Part shown: positions 35,449-45,457 of the stretch, in pieces | Layout of the letters: each line of letters opens with the position of its first letter | Numbering within the stretch: the stretch's first letter is position 1 | Origin: Komagataeibacter medellinensis NBRC 3288 | Lineage (GTDB): Bacteria > Pseudomonadota > Alphaproteobacteria > Acetobacterales > Acetobacteraceae | DNA: 64,000 nt | Direction of reading: 5' to 3' | Assembly: GCF_000182745.2 (NCBI RefSeq) | Contig: NC_016027.1 | Coordinates: 1,243,001-1,307,000 of the forward strand | Position numbers and translations under genes: made by a program | Notes under the pieces: generated by a model | Databases searched by the model: none | Told to the model about the DNA's origin: nothing | What the model saw: the letters and a program-made list of their open reading frames with translations, nothing else

Positions 35449-37252
35449 ACTCCCCTACGGCAGCGCCGGACTGGTGGCGCATGTCGGCCCCGCCATAGTA
35501 ACGGGCCTGCCCCGCACGGCCGATGCGCGGACCACCGGCCAGAATGCTTTCGGCCACGCCCCAAGGGGCGTGTTCCTCAATCGTATAGCCCTCACGGGTC
35601 AGGGTGCGTTCAACAGCGGGGGAAAGCGCACCCTTTTCCACCTGCACTACATCGGGCTGCCACTGTTCATGGATGCGCGGCAGGTCGACCGCCTGCTGCA
35701 CGTCCAGCCCGTAATCCACCATACCCGTCAGTACTGACAGCACGATGGTGGGAATACGCGACCCGCCGGGGCTGCCCAGCACCATGACCGGTTGCCCCGC
35801 GCGTGAGACAATGGTCGGTGCCATGGACGAAAGTGGCGTCTTACCCGGTGCGATCGCATTGGCTACACTGCCAACGATACCGAACATGTTGGGCGCACCG
35901 GGCTGGCTAGAAAAGTCGTCCATCTCGTCATTCATGACAATGCCGGTACGCCCGGCCACCACACCCGCGCCGAACCAGCCATTGAGCGTGTAGGTCACGG
36001 CAACGGCCATCCCATCACGGTCGGCTATGGAATAATGGGTGGTTTCCTCCTTCTCGCCCCCGGCGTTACCGGGATGAAGGCTGGCGGAAGGGACAGCGTG
36101 GTTGAGCGGCAGGTACTGGCGGATCTGCCGTGCATAGGCCGGATCGGTCAGGTGGGCGACAGGATTGGTGACAAAGGCCGGATCGCCCAGGTCCTGCCGG
36201 TCGGCATAGGCGTGGCGCATGGCCTCGACCTCACGCTGCACGCTGGCCGCCGTATGCAACCCGAGGGCGTGCATGTCGTAGCCCGACAGGATGTTAAGCA
36301 TCTCGCACAATGCCACACCACCCCCGCTGGGCGGGGGAGCCGTATCGATATGATAGCCACGATAGTCGCACGACAGAGGGGCCATCATACGCGTATGGTA
36401 GCTGGCAAAATCCCGGCGCGACAGGATACCGCCGCCCTTTGTGCTGCTTTTTACGATTTCTTTGGCAATCGGCCCTTCATAGAAGGCGCGCGCGCCATCG
36501 CGTGCGATCCGCTCCAGCGTGCGGGCCAGATCGGACTGCACCAGCTTCTCCCCTACTGCCAGCGGCGTGCCATCAGCATGCAGGAAAATTTTGCTGGCAT
36601 ACGGGTCTTTGGCAAAAGCGGCCGTAGATGTGCGCAGCAGGTCCACATCGCTGGCCTTGAGGATAAAACCATCACGCGCCAGCGCAATCGCGGGCGCCAT
36701 CACATCCGCGCGCGGCAGCCTGCCCCAGCGGCCATGCACCTCCTCCATACCTGCCACGGTGCCGGGAATGGCCACAGCCCGCCACCCTTTGGTGGAGGCA
36801 CCGGCAATGACATGGCCCGATCCGTCAAGATACATGTCCGGCGTGGCCGCACCCGGCGCGTGCTCACGAAAATCAAGAAACGTGACATGCCCGTCCGGCG
36901 TGCGCAGGGTCATGAACCCGCCGCCGCCGATGTTGCCGGCGGCGGGATAGACCACTGCCATCGCATAGCCCACAGCCACGGCTGCATCCACCGCATTGCC
37001 ACCGCGCGCCAGAATGTCGGCCCCTACATGCGAGGCGATATCCTGCGCCGTTACCACCATACCCTCACGGCCCGGCATGGGGGCCTGGCCCACGGCCTGC
37101 CCCCCGCGCGTGGTCTCGAACGCCAGCGGGTCGGATACGGCAGCGCAGGCTGGCAGGGGCGCGCCTGTGGCCATGCATGTAAGAAAGACCGCACTGTACC
37201 GCAGCTTGCCGGAAAAAAGCATGAAGGTTCCGTTTCTGGTTCTCTGTCTCAT
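35447..37252 (-). CDS. ggt: Gamma-glutamyltranspeptidase (periplasmic)
   Basis: A 601-residue autoprocessing enzyme that cleaves glutathione and other gamma-glutamyl compounds. The ATG at 37252 has GGAGG seven bases upstream, which decides the start. A signal peptide (about residues 1-38) ends at PACAAV. The nucleophile after self-cleavage is Thr404 in ETTHYS. GNIGGGGFM, APPPSGGG and SSMAPTIV are conserved blocks. It lies 20 bases after map, so both are probably cotranscribed. Confidence 0.95.
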   Translation of the reverse strand: MRQRTRNGTFMLFSGKLRYSAVFLTCMATGAPLPACAAVSDPLAFETTRGGQAVGQAPMPGREGMVVTAQDIASHVGADILARGGNAVDAAVAVGYAMAVVYPAAGNIGGGGFMTLRTPDGHVTFLDFREHAPGAATPDMYLDGSGHVIAGASTKGWRAVAIPGTVAGMEEVHGRWGRLPRADVMAPAIALARDGFILKASDVDLLRTSTAAFAKDPYASKIFLHADGTPLAVGEKLVQSDLARTLERIARDGARAFYEGPIAKEIVKSSTKGGGILSRRDFASYHTRMMAPLSCDYRGYHIDTAPPPSGGGVALCEMLNILSGYDMHALGLHTAASVQREVEAMRHAYADRQDLGDPAFVTNPVAHLTDPAYARQIRQYLPLNHAVPSASLHPGNAGGEKEETTHYSIADRDGMAVAVTYTLNGWFGAGVVAGRTGIVMNDEMDDFSSQPGAPNMFGIVGSVANAIAPGKTPLSSMAPTIVSRAGQPVMVLGSPGGSRIPTIVLSVLTGMVDYGLDVQQAVDLPRIHEQWQPDVVQVEKGALSPAVERTLTREGYTIEEHAPWGVAESILAGGPRIGRAGQARYYGGADMRHQSGAAVGE

Positions 37253-37272
37253 CGCGCCCTCCGGGTACTGCT

Positions 37273-38079
37273 TCATGCCACTGGGTAGGGCGGACAGGTA
37301 AAGCCTGCGGGTGAGAGGGTGAAGACCTCGCACCCGTCCTCGGTCACACCCAGCATGTGCTCGAACTGAGCGGAGAGCGAACGGTCACGGGTTACGGCTG
37401 TCCAGCCATCATCAAGGATCTTTACATCCGCGCGGCCTGCATTGAGCATCGGCTCGATGGTAAAGAACATGCCCGGTCGCAGGACCAGCCCTTCGCCGGG
37501 ACGGCCATAATGCAGCACATTGGGGGGCGCATGGAAGGTGCGGCCAATTCCATGGCCGCAGAAATCCTCCACCACCGAAAAGCGGCGCGCTTCGGCATAG
37601 GTCTGGATGACGTGGCCGATATCACCCAGCGTGGCGCCGGGGCGCACGGCATCAATGGACAGCATCAGCGACTCGTAAGTCGCCTCAATCAGCTTCTGGG
37701 CCTTTATGGGAATTTTGCCGAGCGTGTACATGCGGCTGGTATCACCATACCAGCCATCAAGGATGACGGTCACGTCAATGTTGAGAATGTCGCCATCCTT
37801 CAGCGCACGGTCTCCCGGTATGCCATGGCAGACGACATGGTTGATCGAAATGCAGCTCGAAGCCGGATAGCCCCGATAACCCAGCGTGGCCGGAACCGCG
37901 CCGTTGGCGACCATGAAATCGTGGATCAGGCGGTCAAGTTCGCCCGTGGTTACCCCTTCACGCACATGGGGCGTGATCATGTCCAGCGTGCGGGCGGCAA
38001 GCTGGCCTGCCGCCCGCATACCGGCAAAATCCTCGGGGGAATGGAGCTGGATTCCACCGCCCCGCATATCGCCTTCCAT
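37273..38079 (-). CDS. map: Methionine aminopeptidase, type I
   Basis: A 268-residue metalloenzyme removing initiator Met. Metal ligands appear in NIDVTVILDGWYGDTSR (two Asp), GHGIGRTFH (His), FTIEPM (Glu) and AQFEHMLGV (Glu). The substrate-site His is in NHVVCHGIP. The ATG at 38079 follows AAGGA. The gene lies between the D,D-carboxypeptidase gene and ggt. Confidence 0.97.
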   Translation of the reverse strand: MEGDMRGGGIQLHSPEDFAGMRAAGQLAARTLDMITPHVREGVTTGELDRLIHDFMVANGAVPATLGYRGYPASSCISINHVVCHGIPGDRALKDGDILNIDVTVILDGWYGDTSRMYTLGKIPIKAQKLIEATYESLMLSIDAVRPGATLGDIGHVIQTYAEARRFSVVEDFCGHGIGRTFHAPPNVLHYGRPGEGLVLRPGMFFTIEPMLNAGRADVKILDDGWTAVTRDRSLSAQFEHMLGVTEDGCEVFTLSPAGFTCPPYPVA

Positions 38080-38215
38080 GGCGTGATCCTTTCCTGCACT
38101 CGATACATGACCACCCGCCCGCAGTCATGAAGGGACAACAGGAGCGCACCCGCCCGCAGGGCCGGACACACCGGATGGATGATGGTATTCCCTATACAGT
38201 GCCAGTCGCTTGCTG

Positions 38216-39340
38216 TCAGCTTCGGGTTTTGGCCCGCACATGGGTCGTATGTGCGGCATGGCCCATGCTGACAAGATGGACATGCTCCCGTACCGGGGCG
38301 GGGTGAATGTGCACCACCGTACCATGCCCGTGCCGGAGACGGATGTAGGATGCCGGGATGGCAGGCGCTTCGGCCACTTCCATCGGCCGGGAGGCATGCA
38401 GGCGGGCAGAGGCAAGCACAGTGCCGTGCGCCGGGCGCCGCCCCCATGCCGCGTGGGCCGCCTGCGCGCGCGCCAGCACCAGCGGTCGCACGGTAGCGGG
38501 GGCTATACCCTCGGCCTGGAAGCTGGCATCAAGCAGTTCCGCCATGGCGTTGTTGCGGCTGGCATTGGATTTCGCACCCATCACCACCGCAATCAGACGC
38601 ACGTTATCGCGCACGGCGGAAGTGACGAGGTTATGTCCCGCCTCATCCGTATAACCGGTCTTAAGACCATCGGCCCCGGGATAGACGCCCAGCATGGGAT
38701 CATGGTTGGGGATGGCACGCCCGTGGAAATAAAATCCGGGCACGGCAAAATAATGATAATATTCGCCATAATCGACAATCAGGTGCTGCGCCAGAACAGC
38801 CAGGTCGCGCGCCGAGGTCATCTGCTCCGGATTCGGCAGGCCGGATGCGTTACGGAACACGGTGTCGTACATGTGCAGGCGGCCTGCCTCACGCGTCATC
38901 ATCGCGGCGAAGCGGGTCTCGTCCCCTCCACCCAGGAATTCGCCCAAAGCGCATGCGGCATCATTGGCGGATTTGGTAACAAGCGCCAGCACCGCCTGCT
39001 CGACCGTAAGGGAGGAACCAGGCCGCAGGCCCAGCCTGGACGGCTCCATTGAGGCGGCATGGACGGAAACCGGCATCTGCTGATCCAGCGAGATCTGACC
39101 CGTGCGCACGGCCTTGAAAGTCAGGTAGAGCGTCATAAGCTTTGTCAGGCTGGCGGGATAGCGCCGCAGGTCCGGGTCTTGCTGGGACAGCACGGCACCG
39201 GTGCGTGCATCCACCACGATGGAACTAACCTGGCCTGCGTACTGGGCACGCGCGGCATGCATGCCGCCAAGGCCGATGCACAGCCCGACGGTGGCCATGA
39301 CGCGGAAGCGCGAGAAAGAGTGGATGGCAAAACGGCTCAT
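38216..39340 (-). CDS. D-alanyl-D-alanine carboxypeptidase (PBP5/6, S11 family)
   Basis: About 374 residues. A signal peptide (MSRFAIHSFSRFRVM to HAARAQ) is followed by the S11 domain. The active-site triad motifs are complete: SLTK in YPASLTKLMT, SAN in VTKSANDAA, and KTG in DGLKTGYTDEAG. It trims pentapeptide stems of peptidoglycan. The C-terminal region is His/Arg-rich and lacks a recognisable PBP5 C-terminal amphipathic anchor. The start at 39340 is chosen to give a standard signal peptide. Confidence 0.93.
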   Translation of the reverse strand: MSRFAIHSFSRFRVMATVGLCIGLGGMHAARAQYAGQVSSIVVDARTGAVLSQQDPDLRRYPASLTKLMTLYLTFKAVRTGQISLDQQMPVSVHAASMEPSRLGLRPGSSLTVEQAVLALVTKSANDAACALGEFLGGGDETRFAAMMTREAGRLHMYDTVFRNASGLPNPEQMTSARDLAVLAQHLIVDYGEYYHYFAVPGFYFHGRAIPNHDPMLGVYPGADGLKTGYTDEAGHNLVTSAVRDNVRLIAVVMGAKSNASRNNAMAELLDASFQAEGIAPATVRPLVLARAQAAHAAWGRRPAHGTVLASARLHASRPMEVAEAPAIPASYIRLRHGHGTVVHIHPAPVREHVHLVSMGHAAHTTHVRAKTRS

Positions 39341-39586
39341 ATAAGGGGGGAACCTGCGGCTGCAATGACAGTCATATGGCATGTGGACATGCGGTGTTCA
39401 CGCACGCCCCTCCGTCCATTTACGGGTTGCTGGTCTTGAGGCATTCTAAAAGAAAGGTTTTCTGTTCGTCCAGAGCGTATTTCCATACCCGATCATGGCG
39501 AAAGGATGAAAGCCATGGGAGCGAGCATAAAAAAATCCTTGTGCCAATGCCCCCGTACCCCTTTCAACAGGTGGGAAAGTTCCAAT

Positions 39587-40030
39587 ATGGTACATGTCAT
39601 GTCTGCTCATGCCCGCCCCTTCCTACCCCATTCCGCACCATGGCCCGCCAGGGCCGGGATGCGCCCGCACAGCCATGGTGGCAACACGCCGCCACGGCGC
39701 AATGGCGGCCAGGACAGTCTCCCCGGCAATGATGACGGCATGATCGACGTGGTCATCCACACCCGCCCGCAGACCCGTAAGCCGGCGATGTACAAGGTGC
39801 TGATGCTCAACGACGACTATACGCCCATGGAATTCGTGGTGCATGTGCTGGAACGTTTTTTCCAGAAAAACCGCGAGGAAGCGACAGACATCATGCTCCA
39901 CGTTCACAAACGTGGTGTCGGTGTGTGCGGGGTCTTTACGTATGAGGTCGCGGAAACCAAGGTAACACAGGTGATGGATCTGGCCCGCCAGAACCAGCAC
40001 CCGCTGCAATGCACCATCGAAAAGGACTGA
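39587..40030 (+). CDS. clpS: ClpS adaptor for ClpA
   Basis: A 147-residue N-degron adaptor. The core is intact: [20 protein letters not shown] with the Asn-Asp-Asp that grips N-terminal residues, [20 protein letters not shown], and [20 protein letters not shown] lies seven bases before the ATG at 39587. The first 50 residues are an Arg/Pro/His-rich extension; if the ATG at 39740 were used, the protein would have the usual length near 95. It pairs with clpA, 148 bases downstream. Confidence 0.93.
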   Translation: MVHVMSAHARPFLPHSAPWPARAGMRPHSHGGNTPPRRNGGQDSLPGNDDGMIDVVIHTRPQTRKPAMYKVLMLNDDYTPMEFVVHVLERFFQKNREEATDIMLHVHKRGVGVCGVFTYEVAETKVTQVMDLARQNQHPLQCTIEKD

Positions 40031-40178
40031 CCAACGGGAAAGCCCCCGTCGTGGCCCTATCGCATGCCATGGCATTTTGTGCTGGCATTTCCCCGGCAAC
40101 GGGGCAAGGATTGTCCTGACTTACCGGTTATGATCTCCGGGGCCATGCTGGCCCCATCTGGAAAAGGAGCGTCTCGGC

Positions 40179-42509
40179 ATGTTGTCACGTAATCTTGAAC
40201 AGACGCTTCACCGTGCGCTGACACTGGCGGGTGACCGCCGGCACGAATACGCAACGCTTGAACATCTCCTGCTTGCCCTGCTCGATGATCCGGATGCCGT
40301 GACGGTATTCCGCGCCTGCGGGGTAGACATGAACAAGCTGCGCACCGACCTGACCGACTTTCTGGACAAGGATCTGGCAGGTCTCGCCGCCGACCGTACT
40401 GTTGACCCCAAGCCCACTGCCGCCTTCCAGCGCGTGATCCAGCGCGCCGCCATCCATGTCCAGTCCACCGGGCGGGACGAGGTAACCGGAGCGAACGTGC
40501 TTGTGGCCCTGTTTGCCGAGCGCGAAAGCCATGCGGTGTATTTCCTGCAGTTACAGGACATGACACGTCTGGATGCGGTGAACTTCATCTCCCACGGCAT
40601 TGCCAAGGCACCAGACCGCTCCACGCGTCGCCCCGTGGCTGGCAGTCCCCCCGAAAGCAATGAGAATGAGGAGCGTGCAAAGCCCGGGCAGAAAAGCCAG
40701 GATGCACTGTCCACCTACTGCACCAACCTCAATGAAAAGGCGCTGGCGGGCAAGGTTGATCCCCTCATCGGTCGCGACTCCGAAATCGAGCGTACGATCC
40801 AGATCCTGTGCCGCCGCACCAAGAACAACCCGCTCTATGTGGGTGACCCCGGCGTGGGCAAGACCGCCATTGCCGAAGGGCTGGCCAAGCGCATTGTCGA
40901 AGGTGACGTGCCTGAAGTGCTGCTCAATTCCACCATCTATTCGCTGGATATGGGCGCGCTGCTGGCTGGCACCCGCTACCGTGGCGATTTTGAGGAACGG
41001 CTGAAGGCGGTCGTGACCGAACTCGACAACAACCCCGGCTCCATCCTGTTCATCGACGAGATCCATACGGTGATCGGGGCGGGTGCGACTTCGGGCGGGG
41101 CGATGGATGCCTCCAATCTGCTCAAGCCCGCCCTTGCGGCCGGCACGCTGCGCTGCATGGGTTCGACCACATATAAGGAATACCGCCAGCACTTCGAGAA
41201 AGATCGCGCACTGGTGCGCCGGTTCCAGAAGATCGACGTGGCGGAGCCCTCGGTCGATGATGCGGTCAAGATCCTGCGTGGGCTGAAAGTCAATTACGAA
41301 AAGCACCACAAGGTGCGCTACACCGATGATGCGATCCGGGGTGCGGTGGAACTGTCCGCCAAGTACATCCATGACCGCAAGCTGCCCGACAAGGCCATCG
41401 ACGTGATTGACGAAGTCGGTGCATCGCGCATGTTGGTGCCTGAAAACCGCCGCCGCAAGACGGTCACGCTGAAAGATGTGGAGGATATCGTCGCCAAGAT
41501 CGCGCGCATCCCGCCCAAGAGCGTTTCGTCCGATGACAAGGAAACGCTGCGTTCGCTGGAGCGTGACCTCAAGGGCATGGTCTATGGGCAGGACAAGGCA
41601 ATCGAAGCGCTGACCGCCGCAATCAAGCTGTCGCGCGCCGGACTACGTGATCCGGAAAAGCCGATTGGCAACTACCTGTTCTCCGGCCCCACGGGTGTCG
41701 GCAAAACGGAAGTGGCCAAGCAACTTGCCAGTACGCTGGGGATCGAACTGATCCGCTTCGACATGTCGGAATACATGGAACGGCATTCGATCTCGCGCCT
41801 GATCGGCGCACCGCCGGGCTATGTGGGCTTTGACCAGGGTGGCCTGCTGACCGATGCCATCGACCAGCACCCGCATGCGGTCCTGCTGCTTGATGAAATC
41901 GAGAAGGCGCACCAGGACCTGTATAATGTCCTGCTACAGGTGATGGACCATGGCCGCCTGACCGACCATAACGGCAAGACGGTGGACTTCCGCAACGTAG
42001 TCCTGATCATGACCACCAATGCGGGTGCTGCTGACCTGAGCAAGGAAGCGATCGGCTTTGGCCGCACGTCACGCGAAGGCGAGGATGAGGATGCGATCAA
42101 GCGCCTGTTTACGCCGGAGTTCCGCAACCGGCTGGATGCGATCATCCCGTTTGCCAACCTGTCGCCGCATGTGGTGGACCGGGTGGTTGAGAAGTTCATC
42201 TTCCAGTTGGAAGCCCAGTTGGCAGACCGCAACGTGATGATCGAGATCTCGTCCGCCGCGCGTGAATGGCTGGCGGAACGCGGGTATGATCGGCTGTATG
42301 GCGCACGCCCGCTGGGCCGTGTCATTCAGGAGAACATCAAGAAACCGCTGGCTGAGGAACTGTTGTTTGGCAAGCTGACCAAGGGCGGGGTGGCCAAGAT
42401 CACGCTCAAGGATGGCAAGCTGGACTTTGAATACATCTCGCAGGCGGAAAACGCTTCTGCTGAAGGGGATGAAGGCGACAGCACCCGTGAAGAAGAAGCG
42501 GCGGATTAA
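40179..42509 (+). CDS. clpA: ATP-dependent Clp protease ATP-binding subunit ClpA
   Basis: A 776-residue double-ring unfoldase for ClpP. The N-terminal double-repeat domain (residues 1-145, binding ClpS) is followed by D1 with Walker [10 protein letters not shown] and D2 with [16 protein letters not shown]-type pore segments and [17 protein letters not shown] confirm ClpA rather than ClpB, since no coiled-coil middle domain is present. An acidic tail closes the protein. The IGF/IGL ClpP-binding loop is expected near KEAIGFGR. Confidence 0.97.
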   Translation: MLSRNLEQTLHRALTLAGDRRHEYATLEHLLLALLDDPDAVTVFRACGVDMNKLRTDLTDFLDKDLAGLAADRTVDPKPTAAFQRVIQRAAIHVQSTGRDEVTGANVLVALFAERESHAVYFLQLQDMTRLDAVNFISHGIAKAPDRSTRRPVAGSPPESNENEERAKPGQKSQDALSTYCTNLNEKALAGKVDPLIGRDSEIERTIQILCRRTKNNPLYVGDPGVGKTAIAEGLAKRIVEGDVPEVLLNSTIYSLDMGALLAGTRYRGDFEERLKAVVTELDNNPGSILFIDEIHTVIGAGATSGGAMDASNLLKPALAAGTLRCMGSTTYKEYRQHFEKDRALVRRFQKIDVAEPSVDDAVKILRGLKVNYEKHHKVRYTDDAIRGAVELSAKYIHDRKLPDKAIDVIDEVGASRMLVPENRRRKTVTLKDVEDIVAKIARIPPKSVSSDDKETLRSLERDLKGMVYGQDKAIEALTAAIKLSRAGLRDPEKPIGNYLFSGPTGVGKTEVAKQLASTLGIELIRFDMSEYMERHSISRLIGAPPGYVGFDQGGLLTDAIDQHPHAVLLLDEIEKAHQDLYNVLLQVMDHGRLTDHNGKTVDFRNVVLIMTTNAGAADLSKEAIGFGRTSREGEDEDAIKRLFTPEFRNRLDAIIPFANLSPHVVDRVVEKFIFQLEAQLADRNVMIEISSAAREWLAERGYDRLYGARPLGRVIQENIKKPLAEELLFGKLTKGGVAKITLKDGKLDFEYISQAENASAEGDEGDSTREEEAAD

Positions 42510-42544
42510 CCTCTCCCCTTCATAACCGGACCGACCAACAAGGA

Positions 42545-42573
42545 CAGGGATCAGAAATGATCCCTGTTTTTTT
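42545..42573 (+). terminator. Intrinsic terminator of clpA
   Basis: A perfect nine-base stem (CAGGGATCA and TGATCCCTG), a GAAA loop and a run of seven T. It lies 35 bases after the clpA stop. The only open-frame start upstream of ynfA's normal Met (42557) falls inside this stem, which supports starting ynfA at 42596. Confidence 0.93.
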
Positions 42574-42595
42574 ATTCATACCCGTGAAAGAACCC

Positions 42596-42919
42596 ATGCT
42601 GACCGCACTGCTCTACATCCCCGCCGCCTTTGCCGAAATTGCGGGCTGTTTCTGTTTCTGGGCATGGATGCGCCTTGGCCGTTCGGCATTCGTACTGTTG
42701 CCAGGCTGCCTTTCACTGGTACTGTTTGCCTGGCTGCTGACCTTCAGCCCTGCCGATAACGCGGGCCGGGCCTATGCCATTTATGGTGGGGTCTATATTG
42801 CCGCCAGCCTGATCTGGTCGTGGCTGGTGGAGAGCCTGCCGCCCGACCGGTGGGATCTGGGTGGGGCGGCCATCTGCCTTGCAGGGGCAGCCATTATCCT
42901 GCTGGCCCCGCACGGCTGA
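42596..42919 (+). CDS. ynfA: YnfA family (UPF0060) small membrane protein
   Basis: A 107-residue four-helix membrane protein. [48 protein letters not shown] and [17 protein letters not shown] match the YnfA family, which is related to small multidrug resistance exporters. The start at 42596 matches family length and avoids the clpA terminator. Its substrate is not known. Because the clpA terminator precedes it closely, it needs its own promoter or readthrough. Confidence 0.88.
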   Translation: MLTALLYIPAAFAEIAGCFCFWAWMRLGRSAFVLLPGCLSLVLFAWLLTFSPADNAGRAYAIYGGVYIAASLIWSWLVESLPPDRWDLGGAAICLAGAAIILLAPHG

Positions 42920-42935
42920 AAATCATTAAATCAGA

Positions 42936-43016
42936 AAGAAGTTTTTGGTAAAGATTTTGTCAAAAATCCTTAAAAAAACGCTGCCTTTTTGAAAAAGGCA
43001 GCACCAAAAAACTTTT
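42936..43016. repeat. Double-hairpin intergenic repeat, copy 3 (inverted orientation)
   Basis: Reverse orientation relative to copies 1 and 2. It has GAAGTTTTTGGT at one end and ACCAAAAAACTTTT at the other, enclosing a degenerate first hairpin (42950-42971, AAAGATTTT/AAAAATCCTT) and a perfect second one (42980-43002, GCTGCC...GGCAGC). It lies between the convergent ynfA and DUF3465-like genes. Confidence 0.8.
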
Positions 43017-43026
43017 ACTCTTCTTT

Positions 43027-43590
43027 TTACTGGTAACGGGTACCGTTAACCACCACATAACCCTCAACCGGCCAGCTTTTGCCAGTGCCGTGATGGGTCC
43101 AGTCAATGCCCTGGCTTTGCGGGTTATCATAATAATAACGCCCCAGCACATCGGTCTGGTCCCCTTTGGCCACCCATGGCCATGTGGGCGCAGTCATGCG
43201 GTCAAGGTCGGACACAATGCGGATGGAGACCCCCTGTCCTACATCGACATAGAAGTAACCATGCAGCCCGCTGCGGGTACGCTTTGCGGGGGCGACCGTC
43301 ATTACATGTCCACAGACATGTTCGACCCGGTCGGGATGGGGTGCCTGCGCGCTTTCCGCTGCCCGCAGGTCTGCCAGGAATTTGCTGTTATCGCAGGATT
43401 CGGGCACGGGACTGGTAATCGGCTGTGCCTTTTCCTTCCCTTCCCCGCCAGTACGCGCACTTTCCTCGTGCGCTTCATGGCGGTGGCGGTGGTGGCGAGC
43501 ATGGGCGGCAGGTGCAAACGCGCCCTGCACCGCCAGAAGGGCCGCAAGCCCCATTACCCCGCGTAGCGGCCAGCGTGTCGCTGCCATCAT
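43027..43590 (-). CDS. Exported protein with DUF3465-like domain
   Basis: About 187 residues from the ATG at 43590, which has GGGAG just upstream. A signal peptide ends APAAHA, then a His/Arg/Glu-rich low-complexity linker (HARHHRHRHEAHEESAR), then a domain at about 90-187. The domain's layout resembles DUF3465: GYFYVDVGQGVSIRIVSDLDR, KGDQTDVLGRYYYDN, GIDWTHHGTGKSW and a closing GYVVVNGTRYQ. The His-rich linker could bind metal, which is a guess. Function is unknown. Confidence 0.7.
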   Translation of the reverse strand: MMAATRWPLRGVMGLAALLAVQGAFAPAAHARHHRHRHEAHEESARTGGEGKEKAQPITSPVPESCDNSKFLADLRAAESAQAPHPDRVEHVCGHVMTVAPAKRTRSGLHGYFYVDVGQGVSIRIVSDLDRMTAPTWPWVAKGDQTDVLGRYYYDNPQSQGIDWTHHGTGKSWPVEGYVVVNGTRYQ

Positions 43591-43642
43591 TGTTCTCCCA
43601 TCATGCAAGATCACAATCTTTTGCGGGGTGTGGAGCGGTCCG

Positions 43643-44566
43643 TCAATGCACGGCGTTGGTACCGGACTTCGGGGCCTCAGCCTCAAGCTGCCTGCGGGCC
43701 TTCTCCATCTCCTGCTCCATGGAGGGGTCGGATGTCGGCATCTTCAGGTGTAATTTTTCCAGTGTATCAATAATCGCCTCGATCACCACCAGGCGTTCAA
43801 ACCATTTCTGGTCGGCTGGCACAACGACCCACGGCGCATCGGGGTGGGCGGTACGGCGGATCGCCTCCTCATAGGCATGCTGGTAATCATCCCAGTACTG
43901 GCGCTCATGAATATCGGAGGGGGAGAACTTCCAGTTCTTGGTACGGTGCTCGATCCGGCGCAGGAAGCGTTTGCGCTGCTCTTCCTTGGACAGGTGCAGG
44001 AAGAATTTGAGCACCAGCGTACCCTGCCGCGCCAGATACCGCTCGAAATGGTTGATATCGTGATAGCGGTCTTCCCAGAAGCTCGGCTTGTGGCGCAGGG
44101 TGGATGGCAGGCATTCGTGCTCCAGCAGTTCAGGATGCACGCGGGTCACCAGCACTTCCTCGTAGTGACTGCGATTGAAAATGCCGATGCGTCCTGCCGC
44201 CGGAGCGGCAAGGTGCTCGCGCCACAGATAGCCATGCGACAGTTCGACCGGCCCAGGCTGCTTGAAGGACGTGACACTGACCCCCTGCGGGTTGATACCG
44301 GACATGACATGCTTGATCACGCCATCCTTCCCACCCGCATCGAGTGCCTGCAGCACGATCAGCAGCGACCACGTCCCGTTGGCATACAGGAGCGACTGCA
44401 ACTGGGAGAGACGGCCAATCCGCTCCCTGAGCAACTGCTTGCCGGCTTTCTTGTCCAGCCCGCAGGCATCCGCCGCCCGGGTGGGGCAGGCAGCAAGGGA
44501 GAAATCATGGCCGTTGTGAACGGTAAAACGACGGGCCAGCTTATTGGAAGTATCTTTCTTGGGCAT
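43643..44566 (-). CDS. ppk2: Polyphosphate kinase 2 family protein
   Basis: A 307-residue PPK2-type kinase. Walker A ALDAGGKDG at residues 74-82, Walker B-like GIFNRSHYEEVLVTRVHP at 128-144, and the lid HRTKNWKFS at 207-215 are complete. The form resembles class III PPK2, which can phosphorylate AMP or ADP (or GDP) with polyphosphate. It lies three bases after ydfG on the same strand. The exact nucleotide cannot be read from sequence. Confidence 0.9.
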   Translation of the reverse strand: MPKKDTSNKLARRFTVHNGHDFSLAACPTRAADACGLDKKAGKQLLRERIGRLSQLQSLLYANGTWSLLIVLQALDAGGKDGVIKHVMSGINPQGVSVTSFKQPGPVELSHGYLWREHLAAPAAGRIGIFNRSHYEEVLVTRVHPELLEHECLPSTLRHKPSFWEDRYHDINHFERYLARQGTLVLKFFLHLSKEEQRKRFLRRIEHRTKNWKFSPSDIHERQYWDDYQHAYEEAIRRTAHPDAPWVVVPADQKWFERLVVIEAIIDTLEKLHLKMPTSDPSMEQEMEKARRQLEAEAPKSGTNAVH

Positions 44567-44568
44567 AC

Positions 44569-45327
44569 TCAGTCCTTCATGCCACGTGCAACCGACAGGC
44601 CACCGGCTGCCTGGCAGGTGGGCATAAGTTCGATCTCATTGATGTTGACGTGCCGGGGCAACGAGAGCACCCATGCCACCGTCTCAGCAATATCAGCAGG
44701 CAGCAGGGGGTTCGTGCCTTCGTACACGGCGGCCGCCTTCGCATCATCACGCAGGCGCACGTTACTGAACTCACTCCCCCCGCACAGGCCGGGTTCCAGG
44801 TTGGTCACACGCACGTTGTTCCCCAGCAGGTCACACCGCAGGTTGCGGGTGAACTGGCGGACAAAGGCCTTGGTCGCCCCGTACACATTGCCACCCGTGT
44901 AAGGATAGATAGCCGCCGTGCTGCCCAGCGCAATGACATGGCCCCTGTCGCGCGCCAGCATGCCCGGCAGCAACACGCGCGTCAGTTCGACCATGCCGGT
45001 CACGTTGGTGGCGATCATGGTCTGCCAGTTGGCGATCTCGGCCTCCTGCGCCTTTTCCATACCCAGCGCCAGCCCTGCGTTATTGATCAGCACATCCACA
45101 TCACGCCAGCCTTCGGGCAGGCTGGCGGGCAGGCCTGCAATGGCTTTGGCATCATTCATGTCCAGCCGGAAGGGCAGCAGGTCAGGGCCGAGGTGTGTCG
45201 CCAGTTCATCAAGCCGCTCCTGCCTGCGCCCGGTTGCAATGACCCGGTAGCCATCATGGACAAGGCGCTCGGCAATGGCCCTGCCAAACCCGGCGGTAGC
45301 GCCCGTTACCAGTGCGATCTGCTTCAT
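44569..45327 (-). CDS. ydfG: NADP-dependent 3-hydroxy acid/malonic semialdehyde reductase YdfG
   Basis: A 252-residue short-chain dehydrogenase. TGATAGFGRAI, IATGRRQERLDEL, NNAGLALGMEKA, GSTAAIYPYTGGNVYGATKAFVRQF (catalytic Ser, Tyr, Lys; spread over two blocks) and HVNINEIELMP follow E. coli YdfG almost block by block. It reduces 3-hydroxy acid precursors and malonic semialdehyde with NADPH. GGAG lies seven bases before the ATG at 45327. Cotranscription with ppk2 is likely. Confidence 0.9.
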   Translation of the reverse strand: MKQIALVTGATAGFGRAIAERLVHDGYRVIATGRRQERLDELATHLGPDLLPFRLDMNDAKAIAGLPASLPEGWRDVDVLINNAGLALGMEKAQEAEIANWQTMIATNVTGMVELTRVLLPGMLARDRGHVIALGSTAAIYPYTGGNVYGATKAFVRQFTRNLRCDLLGNNVRVTNLEPGLCGGSEFSNVRLRDDAKAAAVYEGTNPLLPADIAETVAWVLSLPRHVNINEIELMPTCQAAGGLSVARGMKD

Positions 45328-45457
45328 CATGCTTCTCCTGCTAGGATACGGAATAGCCTTGCATATCGGCATGCTCCCGTCATGGGGGGATGGACATCAA
45401 GCGCCCCTATGCCTGAAATGGTTGCAAATCAGGCCAAATCCGGTTCTATGGTGGTGC

